Shown here: piece after piece, positions 12,349 through 24,639 of the stretch
Position numbering within the stretch: the stretch's first letter is position 1
Layout: every line of letters begins with the position of its first letter
From: Sequoia sempervirens
Lineage: Eukaryota; Streptophyta; Pinopsida; Cupressales; Cupressaceae
Assembly (NCBI GenBank): GCA_007258455.2
Contig: VDFB02344344.1
Span: forward strand, 1-64,000
Length of the DNA stretch: 64,000 bases
Direction: 5' to 3'
Made by a program: the position numbers and the translations under genes
Notes under the pieces: generated by a model
Seen by the model: the letters and a program-made list of their open reading frames with translations, nothing else
Told to the model about the DNA's origin: nothing
The model's database searches: none

Positions 12349-14815
12349 ACAAAAAGATGAAAAAAATAATGAAACATTTATGGATTAGTACATAGATAGG
12401 CATAATACACGAAGAATACATGGGGATGTGGATCAATTTTGATAAGGTATGGATTTAAGGATGTGGGAATGTGTAAAAGTGGAGGAGTAGCAACATGGGG
12501 GAAAAAGATTTACTTCACACAAGATTATGACATTTTTCAATGTGTATATGTATCAATACATTCTCTTAAAATGGACAAAAAATGTTATCCATTGTACTAT
12601 CCATAGGTTCATCGAGCATAACTATCCATAGGAAATTATATTTAGGCTATCCATAGGTTCATTGCATAACTAGCCAATAAATGTTATCCATTGTACTATC
12701 CCCTCAAGAAAAGTACTAGCTTTCATTCAGATGAATCTTGTTAGAAGGCCTTTGGTCAAATCAAGGAATACCTTTCTATGTCACCTCTATTTGTGGAACC
12801 CATGGAGAACAAGTCAAATCATTATTTTATGTTTCCACTACACTAGTCACCTTGGGATCACTTCTACCACATCATGATGAATAGGGCCATAAATGAGTAG
12901 TCTTTAATATATCAATAAAATGTTGGTCATATATGAACTCCACTACATAACTATGAAAAATCATGTTTGGACATTGTCTTCACCTCAAAAAATCTCTAAA
13001 ATTACATGCTTAACCACCACATTCAACTTATTTACCAAATCAATCCATTCAAGTATCTTATAGAGAGGACTTCCTAACAAGATGCATGACTAAACAATTC
13101 ATGATGTTTAAAATTTTTGGCATCATGTATGTGGATTATAAAGCAATTAAAAACTATATTTTAAATAATTAGCTAGTCAAAGCATGATAAATCAACACTC
13201 ATCCATTGATCCTAGAATTTCCTAATGAGAACATATTGACTCTTGATAATTCTCCACCTAGAATATCTACATTTTTTGTAGCTTTCCCTAGTCCATTATT
13301 TCCCCCTTCATCCACCCTTCATTCCTTCTATCCCATAGCATACTTCTACTCCCTTGACTTAATGATATTCCCTGCTCCATGCCTAACATAGACCCAAACA
13401 TAGAGTGTCATCCCATTCATGTTCAACTTCCCTATAATCCTAATATCATCCCATTGTCCTAGCTCCCTCTACTCTCTCACCTTTATTACTTACCCATACT
13501 TCTTCTCCTTCCACTACCCCTATCATTTCTAATCCTTTTTCTGCCATTCCTCCTACACTTGATACTTCTACCATTTTTTCACCCATTGTAGTGATAACTT
13601 ACTATTCCCACCATAATACCAACCCTAATCATATCTAAATCATTTATCCCATTACTATCCCCTACTACTTTGATCTCCTCACAAGATCTAGTTTACCCCT
13701 AGATGAGCCTCGCATGATTTGAGGAGTTCTACCTCCTCTTCTAATAGAATAAATCTATCCTTTGACACTTTGATATCTATCCCACCTTCTAGTGTTCTTG
13801 CTATCATAGTGATCCCATCCACTCTTCTTAACACACTTTTTGAGGATACCTTCATATATTGCATGGATTCATCTATCATGAACATAGTAAAAAAGAACAT
13901 AGGGGAGGAGATAACCAAATGAAAGAAGGAATATAAATAACAAGAATAGCTTAATTTCCAAAAGGAACACACTTAATAATGATGTGAAAGGAAAAACAAA
14001 TTGTAAAATATTATCATTATCAAAGGCTCAAGAGAAAAATAAATATAGGATCTCTTAGGTTCAAAACTATGAAATATCATGGCTTCACACATAATTCTTC
14101 TCACAACAAAGCTCAATACATTTATAGTTAGATTAGAAGAAAAAAGTTTAGAAAAAAAGAAAGAAAGAATGTCATGGTCAACATCATGGCTTACACCAAA
14201 TGAACATCAATTCCAATGAATTTTTTTTTATTCATACCAACATGCCACCTATCACCATCTATATCACTCCTCATGGCACTTGATTTTCTTTTGGAAATTG
14301 GTGCATGCTACTATATTTCATTATTATGGTGGTGTAGGAAGATCATATTTTAATTTGATATGGGAGGTTCCATCTTTACTTATGTTGGCTATCACCTACA
14401 ACAATTACGTTTGTCAACTCGACAGTGCTAGAGCCTTACTGGTGGCATGACCACTTGCATCCTTACGGTTAGATATTGCATTATCATTTTCCCCACCTCA
14501 TTAAACACTCAACTCTAAGTAGTCAAATTTACCTACAAATCCCTTGTTAAGATATTGACCTTCCATTGACAATAAATCAAATGCTTGATTGAGCCTACAC
14601 ATACTTTAAAGTTTGTTGGCCTATATAGTCTTTACTAAATTCATTTTGGAGAATTAAGACCAAATTTGAAGTACTTTTAAATTAAAGAACTCATAGATAT
14701 TCAACCTAGGAATTATCATCGTGTAGGATTGGCTCATCAAATAATTAGAACCATAGATCATATACATTGAATGTTCAATGAGCACCCACAAGCATTTCTT
14801 CTTAGGATTTTTCCT
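12349..14815. other. No recognised gene
   Basis: AT-rich DNA with a small local duplication (aatgttatccattgtact near 12583 and again near 12685). A pyrimidine-rich block lies at about 13240-13690. A 94-codon minus-strand frame at 13688-13972 is acidic in its C-terminal part but resembles nothing I know. Confidence 0.35.
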
Positions 14816-15310
14816 TTAACTATCGAACTGTTCACGTGCCTTGTCTATGTTTTCACTTTTTGCATGCACCTCTACCAAATCAATAGCATCTATAATATCT
14901 GACAAAATTCCTCCATCCTTTATGCTTTGATGGATCTCCATACGCTGCTCCAAAAATTTCAATTTAGTGCAGGCTGGGAGGATGTCGGTAAAGGTTGCAG
15001 AGGTCGGCTTCACACTTGCCAATTGCATTTGCTTGAAATCAAAGCCTTTTCAAAAAAAACATTTTGTGCATATCCTACAATCATGGCATTCGATTGAAAC
15101 CACATTTCTTTGAAGCATTTGGTTAAACAACTCAAGAGCCTTGTCTATGATTCCACATTTTGAAAGCATGTCTACCAGACCTTGTTCCAATGCTCCCGTT
15201 TTGGCACAGGTTAGGAATATGCTGGAAAATGTATACTGATCAGGGACGAGACCTGTTTGTTGCGTACAGTGAAACAATCTAACAGCCTCCTACGGACACT
15301 TTACGACATC
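14816..15310 (-). pseudogene. Pentatricopeptide-repeat (PPR) protein fragment
   Basis: Two frames on the minus strand give successive plant PPR motifs. 15050-15300 reads EAVRLFHCTQQTGLVPDQY followed by TFSSIFLTCAKTGALEQG, a degenerate D/MLSKCGIIDKALELFNQM and RNVVS. 14816-15028 reads KPTSATFTDILPACTKLKFL followed by EIHQSIKDGG and AKSENIDKAREQFDS. PLS-class PPR proteins bind organellar RNA. A frameshift lies between the two frames near 15029-15049 and an in-frame stop (TAG) precedes EAVRLF. Only about three repeats remain, so this is a non-functional fragment. Its 5' end lies 170-200 bp from the third copy of the arm-end repeat at 15473-15523. Confidence 0.85.
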
Positions 15311-15472
15311 CACCAAACTTCTACAGCTGTGCAGGAACAGTGTTTGAGTTTTGAATTTGATTTTCTCCACGCGCGGGAACTGCTGACTGCTGGCTGTGAC
15401 AGTGAGTGTTTAAACTATAACGGAGAGTGTTTAGTGGAACATAAATTGGTCGGGGAACGAAATAGACTAAGT

Positions 15473-15523
15473 GGGCCCACCAGGGCCACCTAAGCAGTCA
15501 ATGCTTAGAGTGTGTTGGTTAAG
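15473..15523 (-). repeat. Third copy of the inverted-arm end
   Basis: This matches the outermost 50 bp of the arms at 5948-5997 and 12298-12348, sharing caatgcttagagtgtgttgg and gggcccac. It has the orientation of the right arm. Homology is weak further inside. The tgggccca core resembles plant promoter site II elements. Confidence 0.8.
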
Positions 15524-16030
15524 CTCAACCCCATTTGCACATGTAATAGTTGAGGCTGTTTAGGTTTTTTGTATTTGTTTTTTTAGGTTTTACTATTGTA
15601 TATGTTTTTCTTGAGATTCGTGTTAGGAATTTTTAGGTTTTTTTAAGTTAAAAAGAGTGTGATCCCAGGATCACTTTTACCTATCAATTTTTTTTTTATG
15701 ACATTTACTAATAAGTTCAATTAGTTGAATAAACTATGGTGTATATTCATTTCAAATATTAGAAGTGTGTTAGTGAAGGCTCTTGATGTCTTAGTACTAT
15801 CATGTGAATTGGTTATTTGATCTTTTGTTATTAGAATGCTAATAGTACTTACAATATTTTTTAATATTGTTATACGATGGGTACACTGAAGAGGTGTGGA
15901 ATGTCAATTAGGGAAAATTTAAGCTTATTTTTTGCATAAATTTGTGTATTACATGAGTTTAATTGGTTGGCCATTCAAAAAATGATATTGTTTGTGCAAC
16001 AAAGGTCTCTAAAATGAGTGAAATACAACC
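15524..16030. other. No recognised feature
   Basis: AT-rich unique sequence leading into the polypurine tract. No gene or repeat is seen. Confidence 0.4.
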
Positions 16031-17690
16031 TTTGAATCAAGAAGACAATGAAGGGTATATGAAGAGGGAGGGGAGGAGATAGGGAGAGAGATGGATGGGT
16101 AGAGAGAGGGAGACATTTCTAGAGATGGAGGGGGAGAGACAAAGAGACAAATAGATAGAAGTAGAGATGAATGTAGAACGAGAGAGGAAGAGGGAGACAA
16201 ATAGATCAAGATATAGAGGGAGATAGAGGGAGAAATAAAGATAGAGAGATAGGGAGATATAGGGGGAGAGATAGAGAGGAAAAGATAAATCTAGATAAAG
16301 AGGAAGAGGAAGAGGAAGAGGGAGAGATAGAGAGAGATATATGGTGAGATAGAGTGATATAAAGATAAATATATAAGGAGATATAGAGAGAGGGGGGAGA
16401 GGGAGAGGGAGAGAGATAAAAGAGAGAAAAATAGAGAGAAGTAGAGAAAGACAAATAGAGATGGAGAGGGAGATAGAAATAGGGGGAGATAGAGAGAGAG
16501 AAAGAGGGAGAGATAGATAAATGGGAAGAGAAAGACATAGATATAGAGATATATGGGAAGATAAAGGGAGAAGGAGGTTGAGATATAAAGATAGACAGGG
16601 GATAGGGAGGGAGAAAGAGAGGGAGAGATGGGGAGAGATAGAGAGAGGGGGAGAGAGATAGGCAGAGGAGGGAGAGAGAGAAGATGAGGAAGAGGGAGAT
16701 ATATATAGAGAGGGAGAGAAGAAGAGGGGGGAGAGAGGGAGAGGGAGAGGGAGAGTTATAGATAGAGGGTGATATAGATAGATAGAAAGGGATAGGAAAA
16801 TAGATAAATAGATAGGGGGATATACCTAGAGAAGGATATGGATAGAAAGAGAGCAAGATGAGTGAGAGGGAGATCGAGCAAGAAATAGAGATAAATATAT
16901 AGAGTAAAAGAGATGGAGTAAATAAGATATAGAGAGAAGAAGGGGGGAGGAGGGAAAGGATATAGATGTACAAGGAGAGAGATAGGGAGAAAGATGTAGA
17001 GAGATATTGATAGAAAGAGATAGAGAGAGAAGTGAGAGAGAGGGAAAGAGATAGAGGTAGACATAATGAGATATAGATAGAGAGGGGGAGGGAGAGATAG
17101 GGAGATAGAGATAGAGGGGGCAAGAGTGAGAGAGAAAGAAGGTGATAGAGATAAGTAATAAAGAGAGTTATATATAGGCAAAAAGATAGAGAGATAGAGA
17201 TAGAGGTAGGGAAGGAGAAAGAGGGACCACGTGTATATGAGTTAGAGAGATATAGAAAGATATAGAGAGGGAAATATATTTATAAATAGATAGAGAGGGA
17301 GGGAGAAAGGGCAAAGAAATAAAGAGAGGAGAGAGAAGTAGAGAGAAATAGAAAGAGGGAGTGATAAGGAGAGATAGGGATAAAGATAGATATAACTTGG
17401 GAAATATAAAAGTGGTGTGAGAAAGATTGATAAACATATAGAGAGGGAGCGAAGGAAGGAGAGAGAAAGAGGGAGATGGAGAAATAAAGATAGAAAGAGG
17501 GAGATGATGAGAGAGGGGGAGGTGGAGAGATAGAAAGATAAAGATATAGGAAGTGATATAGAGAGGTAGAGAGAAAAATATATATAGGGGGCAAGAGAGA
17601 GATACATGAGGTGATAGAGAAAAGTAGTAGAGAAGGGGTAGAGGTAGAGAGATAGAGATAAGGTGGGAGGAAAAGGGAGTGTATGTATAT
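16031..17690 (+). repeat. 1.65-kb polypurine (GA/GATA-type) low-complexity tract
   Basis: The plus strand is built almost entirely from gagaga, gagata and gaggga units with very little C. It forms a long, irregular purine microsatellite field rather than a perfect array. The minus strand is therefore open over long distances and translates to Ser/Leu/Tyr/Ile/Pro runs. Those frames are compositional artefacts. Such tracts can adopt triplex (H-DNA) structure and expand by slippage. Confidence 0.95.
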
Positions 17691-17780
17691 AATATTTATA
17701 TTTAATAATATGCATCATATTTCATATAATATGTAATAATAAATATAAATTGAATATATTTTTCAATAAATATAATATAT
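17691..17780. other. AT-rich linker
   Basis: This is an abrupt switch from polypurine to almost pure A/T sequence with ataatat-type runs. No feature is seen. Confidence 0.5.
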
Positions 17781-18366
17781 TTAAAAAATAAATATAGATA
17801 AATATTAAACATATTATATATTCAATTAGTAATATATGTAAAAAGTTAAATTATATTTATATTTAATAATGTATAGTGTATATAAATATTAGATATATAA
17901 AATCTAAATATTATAATATTATGCTAAAAAAAGGTTAAATATATAAAATGTAATTTTATTTTATAATATTAAATTAAGAATATTCTAGAAAAATATATTT
18001 TATAATTTAAAATAAAAAATAAATACCATTAAAAATAATAATAATAAATATTTTGAAAAATAATAGAAATAATTAATTAAAAAATAAATATAGATAAATA
18101 TTAAACTTATAATATATTTCATATTTTAATTAATAATATATGTAAAAAGTTATATGATATTTATATTTAATAACTTATAGTGTATATAAATATTAGATAT
18201 ATAATATCTAAATATTATAATATTATACTAAAATATTTAAATATATAAAATGTAATTTTATTTCATAATATTAAATTAAGAATATTCTAAAAAATATATT
18301 TTATAGTCTAAAATAAAAAATACCATTAAAATATTATTTATTTGAAAAATAATAGAAAATATAAAC
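17781..18366. repeat. About 296-bp AT-rich tandem dimer
   Basis: Two head-to-tail copies begin ttaaaaaataaatatag at 17781 and 18077 and share order and sequence to about 18366, including tatagtgtatataaatatta and aaaatgtaattttattt. The base composition is over 90 percent A/T by eye. The copies differ by scattered substitutions and small indels. This could be a short satellite stretch or a local duplication. Confidence 0.9.
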
Positions 18367-18390
18367 TATAACAACTCATTCTTTTTGCGG

Positions 18391-18500
18391 CTTGTTGCGC
18401 CAGCGCCACCGGTCACATTAAAAAGTTTACCATACGCACTATAGTTTATATGGGGTCGTGCTACCCGATTCCTCAGTCTAAAGAAAAAAATAAAAAAAAT
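18391..18500 (+). mobile_element. 5'-truncated SINE copy
   Basis: This matches the 3' half of the complete SINE at 18969-19178. Shared blocks are ttgcgccagcgcc, cattaaaaagttta, tatggggtcgtgctacccga and the A-rich tail after cagtctaaa. The polymerase III promoter half is absent. A target duplication cannot be recognised in the A/T-rich flanks. Confidence 0.8.
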
Positions 18501-18957
18501 AATATTATAAAAAATATTAATAATAATAATAATATTATAATTTATACACTTTGAATATTAGTGGAAAATTAGAAACAATATCTAATTTTTTGCTATTTTC
18601 TAGTAGAAATGTAGAAATAATACATACTCTTTGCTCTCTTTCTTTGTATTGATATAAGAAAAACCTTGGGCGTAATAATCAAATTAACCATAAATATAGT
18701 TAAATTATTAAATACGTTAAGAATTTAAAAAAATGAAAATCATACTTCAAATAAATATTAAAAATAAAAATAAACCATGTTAAAATTGTTAAACTAGAAG
18801 TTTAACTTTTACATTAAAAATTACAAGTAACGCCAAACTTAAGAAGTTAAAAATTAATGAAACCTATTAAAAAGGTAAAAAGTCAATTCATAATTCATAA
18901 TTTTTTAATAGTGAAAAAATAATTATATTTATTAAAAACTTATTATATATATAAAAT
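18501..18957. other. AT-rich DNA, no feature
   Basis: A taa/aat-rich run is followed by ordinary AT-rich sequence. No gene is seen. Confidence 0.4.
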
Positions 18958-19189
18958 AATTATTAAAGGGGGTTGGGGCCCTAGCTCGGTTGGCTAAATC
19001 TTTCCTGTTGCAGGAGGTTGGTCACGAGGTCTAGTCTCCCCCACCCCCGTGGTACCAGAGGGTGTGTTGCACCAGCGCCGTCGGTCATGTTAAAAAGTTT
19101 ATATGGGGTCGTGCATTGCAGTTTATATAGGGTCGTGCTACCCGATTCCTGCAGTCTAAAAAAAAATAAAAAATAAAAAATTATTAAAG
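18958..19189 (+). mobile_element. Complete tRNA-derived SINE with exact 11-bp target duplication
   Basis: The element occupies 18969-19178. Its head has an RNA polymerase III A box, tagctcggttgg (18982-18993), and a degenerate B box near 19028-19038 (ggtctagtctc). The body carries a locally duplicated tttatatggggtcgtg-type block. The 3' end is cagtcta followed by an A-rich tail. The flanks are identical 11-bp copies, aattattaaag, at 18958-18968 and 19179-19189, the signature of LINE-assisted (L1-type) retroposition. It has no coding capacity; it depends on a LINE reverse transcriptase in trans. Confidence 0.9.
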
Positions 19190-19642
19190 ATTTGAACATA
19201 TAATTTATTATTTATATGTTATATTTATGATAAGAAATCTAAAAATCTAAGTGAAAATTTTTAAAGAAAAAAAAACATTCTTATCCTACCTTTCCCCACT
19301 TTAAAGCTAAGATTGGGTAAGAGTGTAGTTGTTTTTTCTTTAATTATATATATATATTTTTAATATTTTAGAAGATTTGATGGTTGAGATCATTTCAATC
19401 ATCTTGCATCCTTCTTTGTAACTTTCAACCATTGATTTTCTAAAGCAGGTCGTTCACTTCATATAAGGAACACCTTCAACGTAATAATCAATATAAAATA
19501 TGAAAACTCTATTTTATCATCTTAATGTTAAATATCACAACTAAATTGATTAATTAGGATAACTTATCACCTTCTCTCCATATACCCACTAGATTTAATT
19601 TGAAATTTATACTTTCATAGATTAATTAGCTAGTTAATAACG
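19190..19642. other. No recognised feature
   Basis: AT-rich unique sequence between the SINE and the TRIM element. Nothing gene-like is seen. Confidence 0.4.
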
Positions 19643-20023
19643 TAAATTGTTGCAAGGTGTGCGCCCCTGGTCTCTTTTTGTTGTGCAATGCAACACTCAG
19701 GTTCGTGACATGGCCTAACCGCCTCTTGTGGATTCATTAACTCTGGAGGTTGTATCAAGCATTAACAGGTTGATCTTTTGGTGCAACGACAACCGTCCGT
19801 GCAACAATTGGTATCAGAGACTAGGACATGGGTTTGAACCCCTCGCTTGCGCTGGGGGGGATTGTTGCAAGGTGTGCGCCCTTGGTCTCCTTGCGTTGTG
19901 CAACATAACACTCAAGTTCATGACATGGCTTAACTGCCTCCCATGGATTCATTAACTCTGGTGGTTGTATCAAGCATTAACAAGTCAATATTTTGGTGCA
20001 ACAACCGTCTATGCAACATAAAT
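19643..20023 (+). mobile_element. Complete TRIM (miniature LTR retrotransposon), 371 bp
   Basis: Two direct LTRs, 19648-19806 (159 bp) and 19863-20018 (156 bp), both begin tgttgcaaggtgtgcgccc and end gcaaca, giving TG...CA ends. By eye they differ at roughly 10-15 percent of positions, mostly transitions. The interior is only 56 bp. It starts, after two bases, with a primer site tggtatcagag (19809-19819) for initiator-Met tRNA and ends with a G-rich polypurine tract, ctggggggga (19852-19861). Exact 5-bp target duplications taaat flank it (19643-19647 and 20019-20023). It encodes no protein and must be mobilised by an autonomous LTR element. Confidence 0.95.
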
Positions 20024-20272
20024 GTGATGGGTATTACAAAACATATCACTAGTGTAGTTGTTTGAGTCTCTTGAATAAGCATCATCATTAGACTTCTTAT
20101 TGGAATTATTTTCCTTGTGTTCTTTCTTTTTTGTGATTAGTTTTACCATAGTTCTAGGATTGACCTCATATTTAATATGATACATAGATCTCCCTTTAAA
20201 TTTAGATCCCTTGTCCTCCTTGCTTTTTCCCTTTTCCTTTACACCATCTCTAACAATTGAAATTGTAAGCAC
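20024..20272 (-). pseudogene. Unrecognised Lys-rich coding-like fragment cut by the TRIM
   Basis: The minus-strand frame is open for about 80 codons and rich in Lys, Ser and Asp (for example KGKSKEDKGSKFKGRS, then LITKKKEHKENNSNKKSNDD). It ends within the TRIM target site. Codon use looks less random than the flanks, but I do not recognise a family. It may be part of a retroelement gag or a host gene exon. Confidence 0.2.
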
Positions 20273-23200
20273 ACATATTATGAAACTAAATCATATTGCA
20301 CAAAATAACACCAAATATTTGATTATGAGATTACAATAGATTATAATGGATTTTATAAATCCTTTTCACTTTCAACTTCTTATGCAACTACCTAAAATAA
20401 ATAACTCCCTACAAAAAAATATACCCACACAACTAACCACTAACAAGTTTATTTATTAACATAACAACATGCCAATTTACTATTCACTTATCTAACCTAT
20501 ATATTAAATGACGTAATAAATTTCTAACAACCCCCTTATTATATCAATCTAAAAAAATAGAACACTGCATAGACTGAACACAATAGCCCATCTAGAAAAT
20601 TGATGAAGGATCTGCACCAAATCTTCTATTCACCTAACATACACCAAATTGATTACATCAACGAATGCCTTGAATATCAAAATTTGTAAATCCTTTATAA
20701 CAAATGAGAGAATACATCCCAATCTCCATAAAAAATGAGATTAAAAAAAAATTGAGTGTCAAAATCCCTTCTCTAACACCCACACAATTGTAAAACTCTC
20801 CTTTAAGAGTTCTTCCTCCTTTGAGAGTGTCAAAATTCCTCTAGTATTTTTATGAACAAATCAATGTAGAAACCCTAATCACACTTATTTTAGTGATTAC
20901 ACTATCCACATAGTAAATAAATAAAAATATGCTAAGAACAACTATTTTAGAGGTTACACTATCCACAAATATTGCTAAGCCCCTCTTACTCCAAGAAGGG
21001 ACACAAATAGTGTGGTTCTTCTCAAACAATCTACTATCTTGAAGTTAGAAGTTATCTTGAGATTGAGAAATTCCTTCAACCCCTAGTGTCTCTAGTCTCC
21101 TTTCTAATATTTTTTTACTCTAGCCAATAGAAATGTTACCTAATTTTTAGCTTTCAGCTGAAATCATGCAACTTAGTGTTTATTCTTTTTGTGTTATTTG
21201 TTTAAACATTTGAAAGATAAACCATAGTCTACTAAGTCAAGTTCAATATGCATGAAAGAGATTGTCAAATGAAATAGATTACATTTTCATTCCAATGTTG
21301 CAATTACAACAAATGAGAAAAGAAAACCATATGTGTTACAAATGTAATCTTTATTGATAATCATGAAGTGTACATGTCCCTCACAAGCCAAGGGACTAAC
21401 TTTACTTATTCAATGAAAATAAAGAATAGTTTATACATAAATAAGTAGAAAAATAAAATGTGCATATAAGGGTGGAGACTAGTCATTGCCTGAGAATGAC
21501 TGGTTTTGAAGGTGTCATCTTGTCTTGTTGCTGTCCCGAGTTGCTTGTGTCTTTCCTAGCTCCATAGTGCTCCTAGCTCCTGCATCTGGCAATAACAATG
21601 ACGTTAGAGCAATGTTCTAAGCAATGAAAGATCTCAAACCTTACATGAACACTTACCTATATGAATTACCTATGCATATATAAACTGATCCCTAAGTGCA
21701 TTAAATAAGCTTGCAAACTGTGGATGTCCTAGAAAACAGTAAAGCCATCAAACATATCCAAAATATGCATCTATTTTTCTAACTTGTTTGCTTCATGTGC
21801 AGATTTAGGACAAGTCTTGTTACTGTTTTGATTCAGTTAAATGTAGCATGTGGGGTAAATGTGGCTCCCATGAGGGTAGAGCTCAACATGCTTCCCTCTG
21901 ATGTTTTGAGAGAAATATGAAATTGAGCAACTTGATCAAAGATATACATGTTATTAATGCATTAAATCAATATGGAATCACACCAGTTGATCAACTTTCA
22001 TTACCAAATTCAAAAGATGCAACACATTTTGCTAGATATGTCTTTCAATCTTCTTAAGTGGATCCATGATCCATCTTATAAAAATAATTAAGTGATTTTG
22101 GAGATGCATCAAGTCCAACCATAGATGCATCAAGTTCAATTATGCATCTCTTAAATAATGAGGGAGAAATCCAAAGTATTGTCAGGTATCTCTGACCTTA
22201 ACCCTATTAGACAACCACACATCACATAGGATGGTGAGCTTTCAGATCACCAACATAGGTGACATGTGTCTGCCCAGTAGGATCAAAGTCAACAGACAGT
22301 GTCAATTGTTGCACATGATTTAAAAGGTAAAAAATTGTGTGGAGATTAGGTAGCAAACATGTGGGGCAACAAGCATTGTGAAAGTCATGAGGGTTGGGAT
22401 AGTCCTAAAGAAATATTGCAAGGACACCAACAATGGATAAAATCATGATCTCATGCATATGTGTAGTAATCATGAGTGTATGCTACATAACAAAAAGGGT
22501 AGTCATTACCTTTATTAAGGGAGCAAGTGAACCATGTTTTCACTCTAGTAGTGAATGATAAATTGTGACTAAGCCATGCAATGAAAGGTGCAGTCAATAA
22601 AGAACAAGGAGTAGGCTCACATGCATTAATGAAATCACATATTGGCAAGAATCATGAAACTTGGAAGAAGGGCATTAAGCAATGAAAAATGTAGAGGATC
22701 AAGAGTGCTTTGTATACCATTGATCTGTCCTTTACTCATTATTCATCTAAAATTAGATCTATGCATTGTGCAATACCTTGCTATCTTTTACCTTTTGTGA
22801 TGTTCATAGTAGGATAATGGGAAGAAAGAGCTTATAAAGTCTAGTGGACAGTCCACCTCAAGAAGACAATGATACAGTCCTGTAGAAACCTAAAGTGAGC
22901 AGCCCTTGGATAGGTAAAAGACAATGTCATCATCATATGACATGATGAAGTGTTAATCTTTGAGCTTTTGAGGCACAAAACATAGTCCAATCAAAGTATG
23001 AATTAGCATTTTAAGATAGTCTAATCACATGAATTGAAGGCAGATATCACACTGTCAATGGATGGTGTTGAGAAGACATGGAAGTAGACAACCAAACCTC
23101 TTTGAACATGTAAAAAGATTGATAAAAGCCCTATGTCAAAGAAAATAGCTTCATATGACAGTCATAGATAGGAAACAACATGACAGAGGACAGTTGATAC

Positions 23201-23414
23201 TGTAGAGTTGAATGAGAATATTAATGGCAGAGGTTTGTTATCACAGTCACAAATGGGGGCAGTGGACAAGAGATTGCATCTCAGATGAAGAAGAAATGAA
23301 GGGTAGTAAAACTTTTCAACTGCCCTGTTCAATGTCACATAATGATCAACCAAAACTTTGATCTACATTTTCTTAAGTTGCTCAGACCCAAGGATTACCT
23401 CCACAAGTGATATA
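20273..23414. other. 3.1 kb without recognised genes
   Basis: AT-rich, non-repetitive sequence. Short minus-strand frames (22451-22648, 23162-23353) have no motif. The end of this block, tgcag at 23415-23419, is the target site of element E1, and the block resumes at 61304. Confidence 0.4.
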
Positions 23415-23419
23415 TGCAG

Positions 23420-24540
23420 TGTTAGCATATGGATTCTAGTGTTGTCATTGATGGTAACCTAAGTCATTATCCCGATCCACAGATCATAATTTGTTCATAC
23501 CAATAGACAGAGTGAAGAATAGTGCATTACTGAAAGTAAGAATGAAGAACAGGGTATCCAACCAGTATGTTGATCTGTATGCACTTCACTGAATTATCAT
23601 TTTGCATTGTGGATCTTGGGGAAGTATGTTAAACATCTATATTATCTTGTTGTCAAGTTTTGTGGTGTTGCATTAATTGGTGTATGAGTTATGAGATCCG
23701 GTAAAATGATTTTTTTGTTTATTTGTTCATGTTGGCCGACTCAGTGCATGTGGTGTGTCGCGGATGTATAAGGAGTAATTGTTTAAATGTTTCTATGTTC
23801 GAGAAATTTTGTTTTGGGTCCTAGCTATGCCTTAGCTGACTTTGGTGGATACACATCATATATCAAATGTGAATTGAGCCGACAATTGGAAAACATTTTT
23901 GTCTTTCTGCAAGACAACTTGAAGTACTTAAATCTTTGTAGTGGATATATATATGAGTTTGGGTAATTCATTTTGTGTGAATGTATGGATGTATGAATGC
24001 GTAGAAGTGTGTAAGTGTGAGCGAAGAGCAGAGATGTATGTGCAAATATCAGAACAGTTGAGAAAATTTTGCTTGTGCAGAAGAGGTTTTTGTGAAGCGA
24101 ATTAAGGCAGAGTAGAGCAAAAGTGTAGAATTGGACAGAAGGTCCAAAATATGATCAATATGCTTAATTGGAACTGCAATATGGAATTTTTAGATGCTAT
24201 CTTCTCATTTCAACCTTTTTTTGTTATCCAAACATTTTGTAAGGTAGTGAGCCTTCTTTCTTTTGAGTAGTGAGCTCTAGGTAGTGTGCCTAAATGCATG
24301 TGCATTCCTTTTCTTCATACTTTTAATAGAGTATAAATTGTGGATTGATCTCCACCGTGGTTTTTCCCCTAACAATGTTTCCACATAAAAATATTGGTGT
24401 TATGGTGTTTTGATTGTTTCCTTCATGTGCTTGCATCTTTACTTTTGATGAAATGCTGTAAATGGTTTAAGATATGGAATGAAATCTAAATATTGTTGAA
24501 CACTGATTCACCCCCCTCTCAGTGTTCCTTGAGTCTAACA
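23420..24540 (+). repeat. E1 5' LTR
   Basis: It starts tgttagcatatggattctag and ends gagtctaaca. By eye it is over 90 percent identical to 60168-61298. A TATA box (tataaat) lies at 24332-24338. About 20 bp downstream is the copia-type R/U5 hairpin, gtgg...ccct...gttt-ccac, at 24357-24384. A run of C with ctctcagtgttcc lies just before the LTR end. Confidence 0.95.
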
Positions 24541-24554
24541 ATTGGTATCAGAGC
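24541..24554 (+). other. E1 primer-binding site (initiator-Met tRNA)
   Basis: attggtatcagagc directly follows the LTR end. tggtatcagagc is the standard complement to the 3' end of plant initiator-Met tRNA used by copia elements to prime minus-strand DNA. Confidence 0.92.
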
Positions 24555-24639
24555 ATTGGTTCCTCTGCAGAAGTTTAACAACTTGAGGTGGATGTTGGAA
24601 TGCAATGCACTTTGGTGGTCTTCAACAATAGCTTTTGGT

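Noticed and set aside
13688..13972. 94-codon minus-strand frame with an acidic C-terminus
   Set aside because: No recognisable family, homopolymer-biased N-terminal half and no neighbouring coding context.
16009..17718. Minus-strand open frames of 66-305 codons, rich in Ser/Leu/Tyr/Ile
   Set aside because: They arise because the polypurine tract has almost no stop codons on that strand. No domain, start context or conserved pattern is present.
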